A stretch of DNA of 64,000 nucleotides from Maricaulis alexandrii (lineage in GTDB: Bacteria > Pseudomonadota > Alphaproteobacteria > Caulobacterales > Maricaulaceae), in NCBI RefSeq assembly GCF_005871165.1, contig NZ_SWKP01000003.1, positions 310,001 to 374,000 on the forward strand. Reading direction: 5' to 3'. Shown piece after piece: positions 18,164 to 26,837 of the stretch. A program made the position numbers and the translations under genes. Numbering within the stretch: position 1 is the stretch's first letter; each line of letters begins with the position of its first letter. The notes under the pieces were generated by a model. It was not told where the DNA came from and did not search any database. It saw nothing but the letters and a program-made list of their open reading frames with translations.

Positions 18164-18502
18164 TCAATATCCTGTTCCGTCCTCCGGGGGCGTGGTACGA
18201 GCCTGCCCCTCGTTGACGAAGTCATCGGCGCTGGACTGGTCCGGTTCCCGGATCAGCCGCTCGGCCTCTGCATCCAGCTGTTCGCGCGCCTGGATCAGGC
18301 GTTGTGCCTCACGGTCCAGTGCGGCGGCATCTTGCCGCGACAGCGATGTTACCGGTACCACTGTGGGTGCATCCCGTCTATCCCCGTCAGCCAGACGGTC
18401 CTGGACCCAGTCCGGACGTTCGGTATCCGGCGTGGACAGTCCTGTGGACGCACATCCGGTCACCAGGCCGGTCAGGATCACAAGCGTGACAAAGCGATGC
18501 AT
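18164..18502 (-). CDS. Small outer-membrane lipoprotein, unknown function
   Basis: A 112-residue protein with a lipoprotein signal: MHRFVTLVILTGLVTGC, lipobox LVTGC, Cys17. Ala at +2 predicts outer-membrane sorting. The mature part is hydrophilic, with an alpha-helical charged stretch (about residues 55-90, RQDAAALDREAQRLIQ) that could form a coiled coil, and no recognised domain. AGGAG sits before the ATG. It lies 43 bases upstream of glpX and is divergent from phaC. Confidence 0.8.
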   Translation of the reverse strand: MHRFVTLVILTGLVTGCASTGLSTPDTERPDWVQDRLADGDRRDAPTVVPVTSLSRQDAAALDREAQRLIQAREQLDAEAERLIREPDQSSADDFVNEGQARTTPPEDGTGY

Positions 18503-18585
18503 GGCAACTCCTCGCGCTGGACGCGCGTAGCGCTTTCTATACGCTGTTGCGTGCCTGAGTCACCCGCCAAGAACAAGGATTCGCC

Positions 18586-20520
18586 ATGGCGAACCCGACA
18601 GACACCGACACACCGCCCAAAGCCGAGACCGGCAAGACGAAGGATGGTGCCAAGACCGCGCAGGACAGCTGGTCCGGTTTCTCCGAGACCGAGATGGAGA
18701 CGCTCGACCACATGTCGCGCAATCTGATGCAGGCCTCGCTGATGTCGCAGGAGCTGATGAGCGATGTCCTGCAGAAGGCAATGGAGGGCGATCCCGTCCT
18801 GCCCAATGCCGATCCCTTCCATGCGGCGCCCGAATTCAATGAAGTCTGGTCAAAGATCGCCAACCAGCCCGAACTGATGATGCGGGCCCAGGCCGATCTG
18901 ATGAAGGGCTATATCGATCTCTGGTCGAACACGACCAAGCGGGTGATGGCCGGCGAGGCCGATCCGGTGATCGAACCGGAAAAGGGTGACAAGCGCTGGC
19001 GCGACGAGGACTGGACGGCGAATCCCCTCTTCTCCGCCATCAAGCAATCCTACCTGCTCAACCAGCATTTCATGCTGGGTCTGGTGAAATCCGTACCGGG
19101 CGTTGATGAGCGCACCCGCCGCAAGGTGGAATTCCTCACCAAGCAGATGACGGATGCGCTCTCGCCCACCAATTTTGCGCTGACCAATCCGGAAGTCCTG
19201 CGCGAGACCTGGAAATCCAAGGGTGAGAACCTGACCCGCGGCCTGCAGAACTTGATGAGGGATCTGGAGGCCGGACATGGCCGGCTCGCCCTCACCCAGA
19301 CCGATATGGACGGGTTCGAGGTTGGCAAGGACCTCGCCACCGCACCGGGCAAGGTGATCTTCCAGAACGCGCTGATGGAACTGATCCAGTATTCGCCAAC
19401 AACCGAGACGGTGAAGCAGAAACCGCTCCTGATCGTCCCGCCCTGGATCAATAAATTCTACATCATGGATCTGCGGGAAAATAACTCGATGATCCGCTGG
19501 CTGGTCAGCCAGGGCTTCACGGTCTTCCTGATTTCCTGGGTCAATCCGGGGCCGGAGCTGAAGGACAAGACCTTCGCCGACTACATGCATGAAGGCCTGT
19601 TTGCCGCCCTGCATGCCGTCGAGGCCGCCACCGGCGAAAAGAGCGTCAATGCGGTGGGGTATTGCATCGGCGGCACACTCCTGGCGACGGCGATGGCCTG
19701 GCTCAAGGCTGATGGCCATGAGGACCGGATCACCTCCGCCACCTTCTTTGCCGCGCAGACCGACTTTTCCGATGCCGGGGATTTGTGCCTGTTCGTGGAC
19801 GAATACTGGCTCGGCGAGATCGAGAAGATCATGGACAGCCAGGGCGGCATTCTGGACGGGCGGTCCATGGCCGACACGTTCAACCTGCTGCGCTCGAACG
19901 ACCTGATCTGGTCCTTCGTGGTCAATAATTATCTGCTCGGCCGGCAGCCGCAGGCCTTCGACCTGCTGTTCTGGAATGCCGACCAGACGCGCATGCCCAA
20001 GGCGCTTCACCTCTGGTATCTGGACAATCTCTACAACAAGAACAAGCTGGCCAAGGGCGAGCTCGAATTGGCCGGCCACAGGATCGACCTGTCCAGCGTG
20101 ACCACACCGGTCTACATGCAGGCCTCGCGGGAAGACCATATTGCGCCCTACCCGTCCGTTTACCGGGCGGCGAAACTGTTCGGCGGACCGGTCCGCTTCC
20201 TGCTGGCCGGGTCCGGCCATATCGCCGGCGTGATCAATCACCCCGATGCGAAGAAGTACCAGCACTGGACCCATGACAAACTGCCGGCCAAGGTCGAAAC
20301 TTGGCTGAAGCATGCCAAGGAAAATCCTGGTTCCTGGTGGGAAGACTGGCGCAACTGGCTGTATGATCGGGCCGGCGCGGATGTCGACGCCCGCCAGCCT
20401 GGCGAAGGCGACCTGAAGGCCCTGCGGGATGCACCGGGCCAGAATGTCCTCGTGCGCTCCGATGAACGGCTGCAGTCCAAGCCTGCCGGCTCAAAAACCG
20501 GCGATTCACCATCGGGTTGA
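18586..20520 (+). CDS. phaC: Class I polyhydroxyalkanoate synthase
   Basis: PhaC polymerises (R)-3-hydroxyacyl-CoA into storage polyester at the granule surface. The 644-residue protein has an N-terminal variable part, the poly-beta-hydroxybutyrate polymerase N region (about 105-275) and an alpha/beta-hydrolase core. The lipase-like box is GYCIGG with nucleophile Cys360; Asp517 (REDHIAP) and His545 (GSGHIAGV) complete the triad. PPWINKFYIMDL and FLISWVNPGPE are typical of class I synthases. No phaA, phaB or phasin gene is adjacent, so precursor genes must lie elsewhere. AAGGA precedes the ATG. Confidence 0.96.
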   Translation: MANPTDTDTPPKAETGKTKDGAKTAQDSWSGFSETEMETLDHMSRNLMQASLMSQELMSDVLQKAMEGDPVLPNADPFHAAPEFNEVWSKIANQPELMMRAQADLMKGYIDLWSNTTKRVMAGEADPVIEPEKGDKRWRDEDWTANPLFSAIKQSYLLNQHFMLGLVKSVPGVDERTRRKVEFLTKQMTDALSPTNFALTNPEVLRETWKSKGENLTRGLQNLMRDLEAGHGRLALTQTDMDGFEVGKDLATAPGKVIFQNALMELIQYSPTTETVKQKPLLIVPPWINKFYIMDLRENNSMIRWLVSQGFTVFLISWVNPGPELKDKTFADYMHEGLFAALHAVEAATGEKSVNAVGYCIGGTLLATAMAWLKADGHEDRITSATFFAAQTDFSDAGDLCLFVDEYWLGEIEKIMDSQGGILDGRSMADTFNLLRSNDLIWSFVVNNYLLGRQPQAFDLLFWNADQTRMPKALHLWYLDNLYNKNKLAKGELELAGHRIDLSSVTTPVYMQASREDHIAPYPSVYRAAKLFGGPVRFLLAGSGHIAGVINHPDAKKYQHWTHDKLPAKVETWLKHAKENPGSWWEDWRNWLYDRAGADVDARQPGEGDLKALRDAPGQNVLVRSDERLQSKPAGSKTGDSPSG

Positions 20521-20608
20521 AGTTTTCCCCAAAGGATCAGGCCAATCCGGCCCCAACGGCTTGCACAGACATCTCGCATCACTACGGTTTCATTCAATGT
20601 TTTCTTGA

Positions 20609-21337
20609 ATGGCGAGTAGAAGCGTGAGTGAGTTGCAAGACAATACCAAAAATATCGGAAACGCCGAGATATTCTTGCTTGGCTTCCATGTCAGCCCGGA
20701 AGGCGGCCGTTTCTATGACCGGTTCCGCCTGGTCCCCATCGCTTCGGGATTTGCCGGAGACATGCATCGCCTGAAGATTGCCGAGACCCAGGGACAGCGC
20801 TTCAAGATCACGGGTGAGCCGGACGGGGTCCGCCTGCATCTGAGCCTGACCTGTGAGGAAACCGGTGAGGCCGAAACGCTGGTCATCGAGACCGATGCCG
20901 GCAATGACACGACCGGCCAGCCAGCCCTCCTGACCCGCCTGAAAGACGATGCCCAATCGGCCTATGTCGTGGAAACCGTTCTGCCGATCGGTCTGAATCC
21001 GAGCCCGACACACGGCTGGGGCACCATCGCCATGCGCGCGATCGCCGCCGACCAGACAGTGGTGGTCGTGTCCGGACCGGTCAGCGAATTCCAGACGCCC
21101 TATTCCTTCCGGACAAATAATGGCCGCCATGTCGAGCCGACCGGCTATGGCCATTTCGTCAATCATGCCTGTGAACCCAGCTGCCGGATCGAATACCGTC
21201 CTGATGGACGTCCGGTCCTGGTCGCCAATCGGGACCTCGTTCCGGGCGATGAGATCACCTTCGACTACACGCTGACCGAAGGCGATCTGGCCGGCAGCTT
21301 CCAGTGCCGCTGTCCGGCCAAGATCCACAAGGTCTGA
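20609..21337 (+). CDS. SET-domain protein (putative protein lysine methyltransferase)
   Basis: A 242-residue cytoplasmic protein with a SET domain at about residues 133-240, after roughly 125 residues that I do not recognise. SET motifs in order are HGWGTIAMRAI (SET-N), YGHFVNHACEPSC (NHxC motif), VPGDEITFDY and a short Cys-rich post-SET FQCRC. These form the S-adenosylmethionine and lysine channel in eukaryotic methyltransferases, so protein lysine methylation is the likely activity; the substrate is unknown. The start is uncertain: ATG at 20609 has no clear ribosome site and GTG at 20624 is equally possible. phaC lies upstream on the same strand, 88 bases away. Confidence 0.82.
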   Translation: MASRSVSELQDNTKNIGNAEIFLLGFHVSPEGGRFYDRFRLVPIASGFAGDMHRLKIAETQGQRFKITGEPDGVRLHLSLTCEETGEAETLVIETDAGNDTTGQPALLTRLKDDAQSAYVVETVLPIGLNPSPTHGWGTIAMRAIAADQTVVVVSGPVSEFQTPYSFRTNNGRHVEPTGYGHFVNHACEPSCRIEYRPDGRPVLVANRDLVPGDEITFDYTLTEGDLAGSFQCRCPAKIHKV

Positions 21338-21348
21338 GCCTTCACCAG

Positions 21349-21363
21349 CCCCCGCACCGGGGG
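21349..21363. terminator. Possible hairpin between convergent genes
   Basis: CCCCCG and CGGGGG form a 6-bp hairpin with a 3-base loop between the SET gene and the DUF6702-like gene. There is no T run on either strand, so it is a weak terminator candidate at best. Confidence 0.35.
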
Positions 21364-21371
21364 TTGACCGG

Positions 21372-21887
21372 CTAGCGTTCGAAACTCACCCGGACAGGCG
21401 AGCGACGTCCCGGCCCCTGCATGGCCGTCCGCACCAGCGAATTGAAGCGGAGATTGGTCATCATGACCTGGTCGTCGAAATGGTCGGCCAGAAGGTCATT
21501 GTCGACGATGAAGGCCGCTTGGTCCTCCGGCGCTGGCGCGGAGAAATAGATCCAGGCGAACTCGCCATCCGCTTCCGCGCCGACATAATCGAGCTCGATC
21601 AGATTGCCCGCGCCATCGCCCATGCGGAACCGTTCACGGACATAATCGCCAACTGTGGCCAGACCCTCTTCGGTCTGCAGCCAGATCTGCGCCGGCTCCG
21701 TTTCCTCGCCGACGGCTTCGAGCAGATCATGTCCGAAAACGCGATGGATCACCTCCATCTCGCCCGTACGCGGATTGACCGAAATCTCAGTCACGCCGGC
21801 ATGGACGCGATGAGCGCTGGCGGGGGCTGCCAGAAACAGCATCCCCGCCAGGGCCAGTATCCAGGTGCGAAGCCGGGGCTTGCGCAT
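21372..21887 (-). CDS. Exported DUF6702-like protein
   Basis: A 171-residue protein with a signal peptide (RTWILALAGMLFLAAPASAH) and a mature domain that opens HRVHAGVTEISVNPRTGEMEVIHRVFGHDLLEA, resembling DUF6702 proteins of unknown function. GGAG five bases before the ATG at 21887 and the signal peptide define the start. It follows the M1 peptidase gene by 22 bases on the same strand and should be cotranscribed with it. The pairing suggests a joint periplasmic role, which is inference from position only. Confidence 0.75.
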   Translation of the reverse strand: MRKPRLRTWILALAGMLFLAAPASAHRVHAGVTEISVNPRTGEMEVIHRVFGHDLLEAVGEETEPAQIWLQTEEGLATVGDYVRERFRMGDGAGNLIELDYVGAEADGEFAWIYFSAPAPEDQAAFIVDNDLLADHFDDQVMMTNLRFNSLVRTAMQGPGRRSPVRVSFER

Positions 21888-21909
21888 GCGCGCTCCTTGT
21901 CCGTGCGGA

Positions 21910-24345
21910 CTATTGCGGACGGGTGCGGACGGAATCGCGGCTGACCCGCTGATCCATGTCACCCATCAGATTCGAACCCGAAGATGAGGATCGGTAAACT
22001 TCCAGGCGGGTCGGCTCGATCCGCGGCGGGAAGTAATTGTCCGAACGGTCCGCATCGGCGGTTTCCCAAAGCGGATCCAGCTCCACGCTGACCACTTCGC
22101 GATCGGTCATGAAGGTCCAGGTCACACTGTCCGGATTATAGCGCCAGACTTCGGCGGGAATGCGCACCATTTCCGTGCTGCCATCCGCATAGGTGAACTC
22201 CAGGATGATCGGCATCACGACTCCGCCCTGATTGGAGAAGTCGAGATAATAGATCCGCTGGTCGGAGTTCAGGATGTCGGCTTCCCATTCATCCAGCTCG
22301 CCCTGCAGGCGCTCATAGGCCTCGCGCTGGCGATTGGTGACGATGTTGGCGTCGGTGCGGGAATAGAAGTCGAGCACTTCCGGATTGCGCGAGGCATAGG
22401 TCGACAGACCTTCTTCGCGGTTGGAGGCCTGGGTCAGGCTTTCCGGCGCCGCCGCGTCCTCGGCCGCATCCAGTGCATTCTCGATTTCCGGATTCTCGGT
22501 ATTGAACGTTCCCTCGAAGACCCGGTCGATGGAGATGTCGACATGGTCGGTCGAGTAGAACCAGCCGCGCCAGAACCAGTCGAGATCGACCCCGGAAACC
22601 TCTTCCATCGTGCGGAAGAAGTCATAGGGCGTCGGCCGGCGGAAGCGCCAGCGCTCGGCATAGGTGCGGAACGCCTCGTCGAACAATTCCCGGCCCAGCA
22701 CGGTCTCGCGCAGGACGACCAGGGCGATGGTCGGCTTGGAATAGGCGTTCGGACCAAACTGCACGATCGAGTCCGACTGGGTCATGATCGGCATCTGGTT
22801 GGTGGACACCATGTAGGAGGTGATGGAGTGCGGATCGCCGCGGCGGACCGGGAAATCCTCTTCCCACTGGCGCTCGGCCTGGAATTGCAGGAAGGAGTTC
22901 AGGCCTTCATCCATCCAGGTCCACTGGCGTTCATCGGAATTCACCGTCATCGGGAAATAGATGTGGCCGATCTCGTGGATGATCACGCCGATCAGGCCAC
23001 GCTTGGAGCCCAGTGAATAGGTCAGATTGCCATCATCATCCGCCACCGGACGGCCATAGGTACCGCCATTGAAGGTGATCATCGGATACTCCATCCCGCC
23101 CTGCGGGCCGGCAATCGATTGCGCGGTCGGATAGGGATAGGGGAAGGCGAAATCATTGTAGACGGCGATCGTGTGCTCGACAGCCCGGGTCGAGAAGGTC
23201 GACCAGAGCGGCTCGCTCTCATTGGGATAGAAGGACATCGCCATGACGAGATCCGGGGCCTCGCCCTGCCCGTCCTGTTCAACGCCGACCGCGTCCCAGA
23301 TGAATTTGCGCGAACCGGCCCAGGCGAAGTCGCGCACATTCTCGGCGCGGAATTCCCAGGTCTCGGTCGAACGCGTGCCGCGGCGCTCATTGGCGCGGGC
23401 CTCGGCCGGGGTCACGATGAAGACCGGCTCGTCCGCCGTGCGGGCTTCGTCCAGACGGTCCCGCTGGACCTGGTTGAGCACTTCATCGGCATTCTGAAGC
23501 TCGCCGGTCGCCGCCACGATGAAGTCCTGCGGCACGGTGATGGAGACGTCGTAATCGCCGAATTCCAGACCGAATTCCCCGCGGCCCAGGAAGGCCTTGT
23601 TGTGCCAGCCCTCATAATCGGAGAAAGCCGCCGCGCGCGGGAACCATTGTGCAATCTGGTAGATGCAGTCGCCGCCCGTATCCTCGGTTTCCTCGAAGCA
23701 TTCCCAGCCGGCGCGGCCACCGATCACCTGGGTTTCCACCAGGCGGTAATCCCATTCAATGGTGAAGGTGACGCTGTCGCCCGTGGTCAGGTCCTCATCC
23801 AGGTCGATCCGCATCAGCGTGTCGACAATGGTGAAGTCCATCGGCTCGCCATTCACGTCGGTGACGCCGGTGATGTTGTGGCCATAGCCGTTTTCGGCGA
23901 TCTGCTGACGACGGCGCACGGCCGAGGCGGAAATGCCTTCCGGATCGGATCCGCCAGTGCGGCTGGACGAGCGCCCGCCGCCGCCGACGGTTTCCGTCAT
24001 GACCGCGATCGAATCGGGGCGGAAACGGTTCTGGTCGAGTTGGAACCAGAGGAAGTCCAGCGTGTCCGGCGCATTGTTCGTATAGGTGATCGTCTCGACG
24101 CCGTAGAGGTGTTTCTCCTCCTCATCGAGACGGATATCGATGTCGTAATCGACCTGCTGCTGCCAGTAATCCGGTCCGGGGGCCCCGGTGGCGCGCCGCT
24201 CGCGGTTCGGTGTCGGCCAGTCCTCGTCCTCGAGCTGGCGGAAGGCGTCACGCCAATCATTGACGGTCTGCTGGTTCGGCTGAGCGGCCGCGACATTCAA
24301 GGTCGCAGCCGCCGTAGCCAGAACGATCAGGTTCAAACTACGCAT
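21910..24345 (-). CDS. Exported M1 family metallopeptidase
   Basis: An 811-residue zinc aminopeptidase-like protein with a signal peptide (LNLIVLATAAATLNVAAAQ). The M1 core has GGMEYPMITF in place of GxMEN, the zinc motif HEIGH (His457, Glu458, His461) and the third ligand Glu480 in MDEGL, giving HExxH-18-E. The N-terminal beta domain with the NNAPDTLDFLWFQLDQNRF segment is typical of the exported bacterial group. It should trim peptides in the periplasm. The ATG at 24345 is chosen over an in-frame TTG four codons upstream because GGGG lies six bases before it. DUF6702 follows in the same operon. Confidence 0.93.
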   Translation of the reverse strand: MRSLNLIVLATAAATLNVAAAQPNQQTVNDWRDAFRQLEDEDWPTPNRERRATGAPGPDYWQQQVDYDIDIRLDEEEKHLYGVETITYTNNAPDTLDFLWFQLDQNRFRPDSIAVMTETVGGGGRSSSRTGGSDPEGISASAVRRRQQIAENGYGHNITGVTDVNGEPMDFTIVDTLMRIDLDEDLTTGDSVTFTIEWDYRLVETQVIGGRAGWECFEETEDTGGDCIYQIAQWFPRAAAFSDYEGWHNKAFLGRGEFGLEFGDYDVSITVPQDFIVAATGELQNADEVLNQVQRDRLDEARTADEPVFIVTPAEARANERRGTRSTETWEFRAENVRDFAWAGSRKFIWDAVGVEQDGQGEAPDLVMAMSFYPNESEPLWSTFSTRAVEHTIAVYNDFAFPYPYPTAQSIAGPQGGMEYPMITFNGGTYGRPVADDDGNLTYSLGSKRGLIGVIIHEIGHIYFPMTVNSDERQWTWMDEGLNSFLQFQAERQWEEDFPVRRGDPHSITSYMVSTNQMPIMTQSDSIVQFGPNAYSKPTIALVVLRETVLGRELFDEAFRTYAERWRFRRPTPYDFFRTMEEVSGVDLDWFWRGWFYSTDHVDISIDRVFEGTFNTENPEIENALDAAEDAAAPESLTQASNREEGLSTYASRNPEVLDFYSRTDANIVTNRQREAYERLQGELDEWEADILNSDQRIYYLDFSNQGGVVMPIILEFTYADGSTEMVRIPAEVWRYNPDSVTWTFMTDREVVSVELDPLWETADADRSDNYFPPRIEPTRLEVYRSSSSGSNLMGDMDQRVSRDSVRTRPQ

Positions 24346-24413
24346 CTTGTTCCCCAATTAGCCCAGGGCCGAAGCCCCGTATGGGGAAGAATTAACGCGC
24401 AGTCGAAGGGGCG

Positions 24414-25736
24414 TCACCCCTGTGTTACGGCATTGTCATGATGCATGGAGCCACCACTGGCCATGGGAGCGGGCTGGCCATTGCCGCCCAGGGCCAGAAC
24501 CCAGGCCCCGAAGCCGATGAAAACCAAGATCAATCCGACGATCGCACCCAGACCCGGAATGACACCCAGCGCCACCGACGCCGCCAGCACCAAAAGCAGG
24601 GACAGAAGCCGCATGCCCAGTCCCAGCGGGACGTCCGGATTGCGATTGAAGATCAGGTCTCCGACCGCCAGCGCCCCCATGCCCAGGCACAGCAGCAGGA
24701 AGGGCCAGAACAGGATCCACAGGAAGGGGATCAGGACCGCCCCGATGACCGTGATGGCCAGCAGAACCGTCAAGATCACCAGCAGGACCGGCGAGAAGGC
24801 GAACAGCAGGAAGCCGACAAAGCCGGAAACCAGCGGTTTGCTGCGGAAAGTCCGCGCCACCCGGCCCGTCCCGTTCGGCGCCAGCACCACCGCCAGGAAA
24901 CCCAGCAAGAGGGCCGAGCCGGGAATGGCAAAGCCGAAGAAGGCGAAGGGCGCTCCGATCAGCTCCCACGGGCCATCAATGTCGATATCGACATCATCCC
25001 AGTGCTTGGCGCCGAAATTGAAGTTCTCATAGACATAGTTGAGTTCGCCGATCTCGGCACCGCTCGCAATGACCGGTTCCACCGGACTGCGGATGTTCAG
25101 CGTGCCTTCGATCCGGGCGGATTCGAGGATGTAGACTTCCTCGGCCTTGATCTCGACATTGCCCGTGATCGTTCCCGCGATGGAAATCTCGGAGGCTTCC
25201 GCGTCCAGATCGCCATCGATCAGGCCGAACAGCTCGACCTCGCCGCCAGCCAGTTCCACGCCCTGGCGGAACTGGGCCGTGGGCGAGACATAAATGCCGC
25301 CACCGGCGAGATGAGCCCGGTCTTCGACAATCGCGTCGATTTCCACACTGCCACCCGCGGTCGACAGCGAGCCGCCGACCGTGCCGGAGACATGGACATC
25401 GCCACCGGCCACGGACACATCGCCCGCAACATCAGCGCTGACTTCGACATCACCGCCGGCGATCTCGATATCCTCGCCGACCGTGCCGCGAACCGAGATG
25501 TCGCCGCCGATGAAATTGACCGAACCGGTCACATTGGCGTCGATATCGCCCTCCCCGGCCAGTGCAGCGACATCGCCCTGCACATCGCCGCGAACCGTGA
25601 GCTCGCCGCCAAAGAAGTGAACATCGGAACGGTGTCCGTCGATATCGACTTCGCCGCCAATCATCTGGGCGGAGACCGGTGTGGCCCCCAACCCGATGGC
25701 CAGCCCCAAGGCCATCACAAAACGCTTGATAATCAT
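24414..25736 (-). CDS. Exported bactofilin-like beta-solenoid with C-terminal membrane domain
   Basis: A 440-residue protein. A signal peptide (MIIKRFVMALGLAIGLGATPVSAQ) is followed by a right-handed beta-solenoid (about residues 25-235) built of short repeats of the GGDVxVxGxVxGD kind, as in polymer-forming bactofilins. After about residue 255 come several hydrophobic segments (near 258-285, 303-360 and 370-430), so the solenoid is exported and membrane-tethered, unlike cytoplasmic bactofilins. It lies 60 bases downstream of a lipoprotein with the same solenoid and is probably cotranscribed with it. The family link is seen in the repeat pattern; assembly into filaments is inference. Confidence 0.8.
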   Translation of the reverse strand: MIIKRFVMALGLAIGLGATPVSAQMIGGEVDIDGHRSDVHFFGGELTVRGDVQGDVAALAGEGDIDANVTGSVNFIGGDISVRGTVGEDIEIAGGDVEVSADVAGDVSVAGGDVHVSGTVGGSLSTAGGSVEIDAIVEDRAHLAGGGIYVSPTAQFRQGVELAGGEVELFGLIDGDLDAEASEISIAGTITGNVEIKAEEVYILESARIEGTLNIRSPVEPVIASGAEIGELNYVYENFNFGAKHWDDVDIDIDGPWELIGAPFAFFGFAIPGSALLLGFLAVVLAPNGTGRVARTFRSKPLVSGFVGFLLFAFSPVLLVILTVLLAITVIGAVLIPFLWILFWPFLLLCLGMGALAVGDLIFNRNPDVPLGLGMRLLSLLLVLAASVALGVIPGLGAIVGLILVFIGFGAWVLALGGNGQPAPMASGGSMHHDNAVTQG

Positions 25737-25796
25737 AACAGTGTCTCCCTGCGCCCCCCGGCAATCAGGTCGTCGGTTGAAAGGTGACGATCGGCC

Positions 25797-26570
25797 CTAA
25801 CCGTCAATGAGATCTTCGCAGTCTCGCCGGTTCCGCGGACGATAGTCCAGACCGGATACATGTGCGCCGGCACGGATTTCCGGTTCGCTCTGGGCATAGA
25901 CCACGAGCGGTCCGTCGATCCGGGCGCCGCGTTCGAAGACGACCGAGACCGCACAGACCTCGCCGCCATCATGGACACGGCCTGCCATGGTGATCCGGCC
26001 ATGTTCACCGTCATAATCGCGGTGACGGCGCATTTCATTGATCGAGGTCAGGCTCAGCCGGCCATGGACCTCACCGTCCAGACGCAGCGTACCGGCCGAA
26101 GCCACCAGCCCGTCACGGAAGTCTGCATCCAGAACCATGTCACCGGCGGCCAGCGAGGCTTCGCCATCGGCGCGCCCGCGAACATCCAGATCGCCGGCTG
26201 CGAGGTTCAGCTCGTCGCGGGCATGACCTTGGAAACTCACATCGCCGCCGGCGATCGAGACTTCACCCGCGACCGTGCCGGTGAAATTGACGTCACCCGC
26301 CGCGATCGACACTTCGCCACCAATGTCCATATTGTCGATATCGACATCACCGGACACGAGGCTGAGATCGCCGCCCAGGCGGCCGCGCAGATTGAGATCC
26401 CCACTCAGGCGGCTGTAATCGCCCTCGCGGTCCAGGACGATATAGCCGTCCGATGCGCGCGTGGTGCCCAGCATCTTGTTGCCGTCACCATCATCACCGA
26501 CAACGATGACGCATCCCGAGGTCAGAAGCGCGCCCGACAGGGCCGTTGCCGCAAGCCAGAACTTGGCCAT
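25797..26570 (-). CDS. Bactofilin-like beta-solenoid lipoprotein
   Basis: A 257-residue protein with a lipobox (LTSGC, Cys20) followed by about ten solenoid repeats such as GGEVSIAAGDVNFTGTVAGEVSIAGGD (shown only in part by pattern GxVSIAxGDV). The C-terminal part has a cysteine in GGEVCAVSVVFERGARIDG and another in NRRDCEDL, both matched in the third paralogue, which suggests a conserved disulfide. It is the first gene of a two-gene operon with the membrane-anchored solenoid protein. Its promoter region carries two copies of a TATCG-N5-CGATA-type operator 90-131 bases upstream. Asp at +2 after the lipid cysteine is absent (Val), so outer-membrane sorting is expected. Confidence 0.78.
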   Translation of the reverse strand: MAKFWLAATALSGALLTSGCVIVVGDDGDGNKMLGTTRASDGYIVLDREGDYSRLSGDLNLRGRLGGDLSLVSGDVDIDNMDIGGEVSIAAGDVNFTGTVAGEVSIAGGDVSFQGHARDELNLAAGDLDVRGRADGEASLAAGDMVLDADFRDGLVASAGTLRLDGEVHGRLSLTSINEMRRHRDYDGEHGRITMAGRVHDGGEVCAVSVVFERGARIDGPLVVYAQSEPEIRAGAHVSGLDYRPRNRRDCEDLIDG

Positions 26571-26650
26571 TTAAGTCTCCGTTACTCCCGGCCCGCCGCC
26601 CGTTCAGGCGGTGAAATCGATCGGACCTACGCTCCCCAGCGTTGATACGA

Positions 26651-26678
26651 AGCATACATTATCGAAAAACGATATCAA
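26651..26678 (-). promoter_or_regulatory. Candidate promoter of the solenoid operon
   Basis: On the minus strand TTGATA (26673-26678) and TATGCT (26651-26656) are separated by 16 bases. The first operator copy fills the spacer, which is the arrangement expected for repression. The match to sigma-70 consensus is moderate. Confidence 0.5.
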
Positions 26679-26701
26679 GAAGTTTTTCCGTTTTTCGATA
26701 A
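26659..26701. promoter_or_regulatory. 13-bp inverted repeat / paired operator upstream of the solenoid operon
   Basis: TTATCGAAAAACG (26659-26671) is exactly repeated in inverse at 26689-26701 with a 17-base spacer. Inside it TATCGAAAAACGATA (26660-26674) is itself a dyad, and TTCCGTTTTTCGATA (26686-26700) is a near copy, so two operator sites 26 bp apart are likely. The site lies between the solenoid operon and the divergent ligase gene and could control both. The regulator is not in this window. Confidence 0.7.
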
Positions 26702-26837
26702 ATCCTTTATGAAAAGCGAGATGTCCCCGGTATCTGGAGCGGGCCCGGCTACACTCCAGCCTTCCCTATGCGTCATGCGAAGCTAATATCAGGGCAAAGA
26801 CGAACGCCTTCTGGGGGAGGCGTCATGGGAGGATGAC

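Noticed and set aside
23119-25787. Plus-strand open frames of about 440 codons opposite the M1 peptidase and solenoid genes
   Set aside because: They mirror the codon periodicity of the real minus-strand genes, have low-complexity His/Asp/Arg-rich translations and no ribosome sites.
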